A DNA stretch of 6,711 nucleotides, taken from NCBI GenBank assembly GCA_937959375.1, contig CALGLS010000245.1, positions 1 through 6,711 of the forward strand, given 5' to 3'. This DNA comes from an uncultured Saprospiraceae bacterium (lineage in GTDB: Bacteria > Bacteroidota > Bacteroidia > Chitinophagales > Saprospiraceae). Below the pieces are notes generated by a model. It ran no database searches and was not told the origin of the DNA. It saw nothing but the letters and a program-made list of their open reading frames with translations. Below, piece after piece: positions 5,462 through 6,711 of the stretch. Both the position numbers and the translations under genes were made by a program. Within the stretch, counting starts at the first letter, position 1; every line of letters starts with the position of its first letter.

Positions 5462-5534
5462 ATCAAAGTCAAGTGTCAAATTCAATTTCAATGCGAGCAC
5501 GATCGAGGGAATTAAATTTGAACTTGAGTTTGAT
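5462..5534. repeat. hexamer-armed palindromic element C, downstream of rtcB
   Basis: ATCAAAGTCAAGTG plus TCAAATT (5462-5482) pairs with 5515-5534 (AATTTGAACTTGAGTTTGAT), giving 19 of 20 base pairs with one bulged G. The arms consist of TCAANN and NNTTGA hexamers, and further NNTTGA-like units continue to about 5550. The loop holds GCGAG, CGAT and GGG-AATT in the same order as the core of elements A and B, so a distant relation is possible. On the - strand the hairpin starts about 25 bases after the rtcB stop and is followed by TTTTT tracts, so it may terminate rtcB transcription. Confidence 0.65.
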
Positions 5535-5558
5535 ATTTAAACTTGAACTTCCCCATCA

Positions 5559-6711
5559 CTAGCTATCCATTCTCACAATCTTAGGCAAGAAAGATCCAAC
5601 GACTTCAACTAATTTTTTCTGACGTTCCATCACCTCATGAATATTTTTATAAGCAAAAGGCGCCTCATCTAATCCGCCTCCAATCAATTCTACTCCTTCT
5701 GTTTTTAGTACCTTTTTAAATTCTTTTTTGGTAATGGATTGTTTGGCTTTTGTACGAGACATTAAGCGACCTGCTCCGTGAGCTGCAGAGTTGATGGAGT
5801 GTACTTCTCCGGTGCCTCTGACGATAAATCCGGGAGCAGTCATCGAACCAGGAATAATGCCGAGTACACCTTTACCTGCAGGTGTTGCACCTTTTCGGTG
5901 AACGATCACTTCAGAGCCATCGGGCATATTTTCTTTCCAAGCAAAGTTGTGATGGTTTTCTACAACAGCAATAGGAGTGTCTCCCATTTTTTGACTGATT
6001 CGTTTGTGGATGTGGTTGTGGCAGGCAGACGCATAATCGCCAGCAAGATTCATCGCTAACCAATATTCTTGTCCTTCAGCAGTGTCAAGGCCTAACCAAG
6101 CGAGGTGTTTCGCTTCCCGTGGGAGTAAACATCTTTCCATGGCAAGATTGGTGTAGTGACGCGCAATACTTGCTCCCAATCCTCTCGAACCAGAATGCGA
6201 AAGTACACCAAGATATTCACCGACAGGTAAGTTGAATTCATTGTTTGGATCAGTCAGTTCTACTATACCAAATTCAACAAAGTGATTGCCGGAGCCAGAT
6301 GAACCGATTTGGCCACGAGCTTTTTTCTGTAATGTTTTTAGTAATGAAATTTCTTTGAAAAGCGGATGGTGTAAAACTTCATCGTCCATTGGTTTGTCAA
6401 AAGTCTTTTTGCCAAAACAGGTGTTTTTGAGTAGGATGTCACGCCAATCACGGAGATTATTTTCTAGTACAGTCGGTTTGCGATCGTAGATGCTTAGGCA
6501 CATTCTACAACCTATATCCATTCCAACACCATATGGAATCACTGCATTTTTTACGGCGAGTACACCACCGATTGGTAGTCCGTATCCTTGATGTGCATCC
6601 GGCATGAGTGCGCCAGCCACCGTTACAGGTAGGCGCATGGCCGTATCCATTTGCTGGATAGCACCGTCTTCAATACCTTCTGCTCCGTAGCGCATGTATG
6701 GCATTGGTTCG
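5559..6711 (-). CDS. rtcB: RNA-splicing ligase RtcB (5' partial)
   Basis: RtcB joins RNA 2',3'-cyclic phosphate or 3'-phosphate ends to 5'-OH ends using GTP and manganese, and acts in RNA repair or tRNA splicing in the cytosol. The - strand frame is still open at the window edge (Glu-Pro precede the Met at 6704), so that Met is internal and probably 80-90 N-terminal residues are missing; in-window numbering starts at it. Visible: PDAHQGYGLPIGGVLA (35-50); GVGMDIGCRM with metal ligands Asp63 and Cys66; GSGNHFVEFG with Asn140 and His141; LSHSGSRG with His170; VENHHNFA (His251/252); HRKGATPAGKG and IIPGSM, GTP-binding; and SAAHGAGRLMSR, where His309 is the residue that becomes guanylylated. The C-terminal LPKIVRMDS is the typical end. 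All catalytic residues in view are intact. Neither archease nor RtcA is seen nearby. The stop is followed by element C. Confidence 0.97.
   Translation of the reverse strand, partial: EPMPYMRYGAEGIEDGAIQQMDTAMRLPVTVAGALMPDAHQGYGLPIGGVLAVKNAVIPYGVGMDIGCRMCLSIYDRKPTVLENNLRDWRDILLKNTCFGKKTFDKPMDDEVLHHPLFKEISLLKTLQKKARGQIGSSGSGNHFVEFGIVELTDPNNEFNLPVGEYLGVLSHSGSRGLGASIARHYTNLAMERCLLPREAKHLAWLGLDTAEGQEYWLAMNLAGDYASACHNHIHKRISQKMGDTPIAVVENHHNFAWKENMPDGSEVIVHRKGATPAGKGVLGIIPGSMTAPGFIVRGTGEVHSINSAAHGAGRLMSRTKAKQSITKKEFKKVLKTEGVELIGGGLDEAPFAYKNIHEVMERQKKLVEVVGSFLPKIVRMDS

Noticed and set aside
5294..5500. Minus-strand 68-aa frame in the long gap
   Set aside because: No recognisable family and low complexity; its 5' part reads through element C. 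An accidental frame in A+T-rich DNA is more likely.
5559..6704. rtcB as a complete gene starting at 6704
   Set aside because: RtcB proteins carry roughly 80-90 more N-terminal residues and the frame continues to the window edge, so the gene is partial.

Overview
The window looks like chromosomal DNA from a Bacteroidota bacterium, probably a member of the Flavobacteriales. The signs are an A+T-rich base composition, start codons preceded by A-rich leaders without clear Shine-Dalgarno motifs, and protein variants (a PaaH of roughly 390 residues, the YccA/Bax-inhibitor-like protein, RtcB) of the kind common in that phylum. The assignment rests on these impressions and not on a search.

Positions 1-2834 hold the distal part of a phenylacetate degradation cluster on the + strand: a 3-hydroxyacyl-CoA dehydrogenase (paaH, missing its N-terminus at the window edge), a hotdog-fold thioesterase (paaI) and a 3-oxoadipyl-CoA/acetyl-CoA thiolase (paaJ). 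PaaH oxidises the hydroxyacyl-CoA, PaaJ cleaves the resulting 3-oxoacyl-CoA, and PaaI rescues CoA from blocked intermediates. A multipass membrane protein of the Bax inhibitor-1/YccA group (2992-3753) follows, closed by a strong intrinsic terminator (3771-3812). After 330 noncoding bases comes paaY (4084-4686), a left-handed beta-helix protein of the gamma-carbonic-anhydrase fold that also belongs to the phenylacetate pathway.

Positions 4687-5558 are noncoding and are the most unusual part. On the - strand at 4790-4926 lies a 137-nt RNA gene with both diagnostic ends of tmRNA: the 5' GGGGCGU...UCGAC block, and a 3' T-arm plus acceptor strand including the G3-U70 pair used by alanyl-tRNA synthetase. 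The interior is far too short for a normal tmRNA and shows no tag reading frame. It is boxed in, with only four bases on each side, by two copies of a roughly 110-bp element. Each copy consists of arrays of the hexamer GAATNN, a 28-bp imperfect palindromic core, and arrays of the complementary hexamer NNATTC. Element A runs into the 3' end of paaY and supplies its stop codon. A third element of similar architecture but with TCAANN/NNTTGA hexamers lies just after rtcB, and a degenerate candidate lies between paaH and paaI.

Positions 5559-6711 (- strand) encode the RNA ligase RtcB, with its N-terminus outside the window. paaY and the tmRNA-like gene converge on element A, and rtcB reads toward the tmRNA-like gene from upstream.
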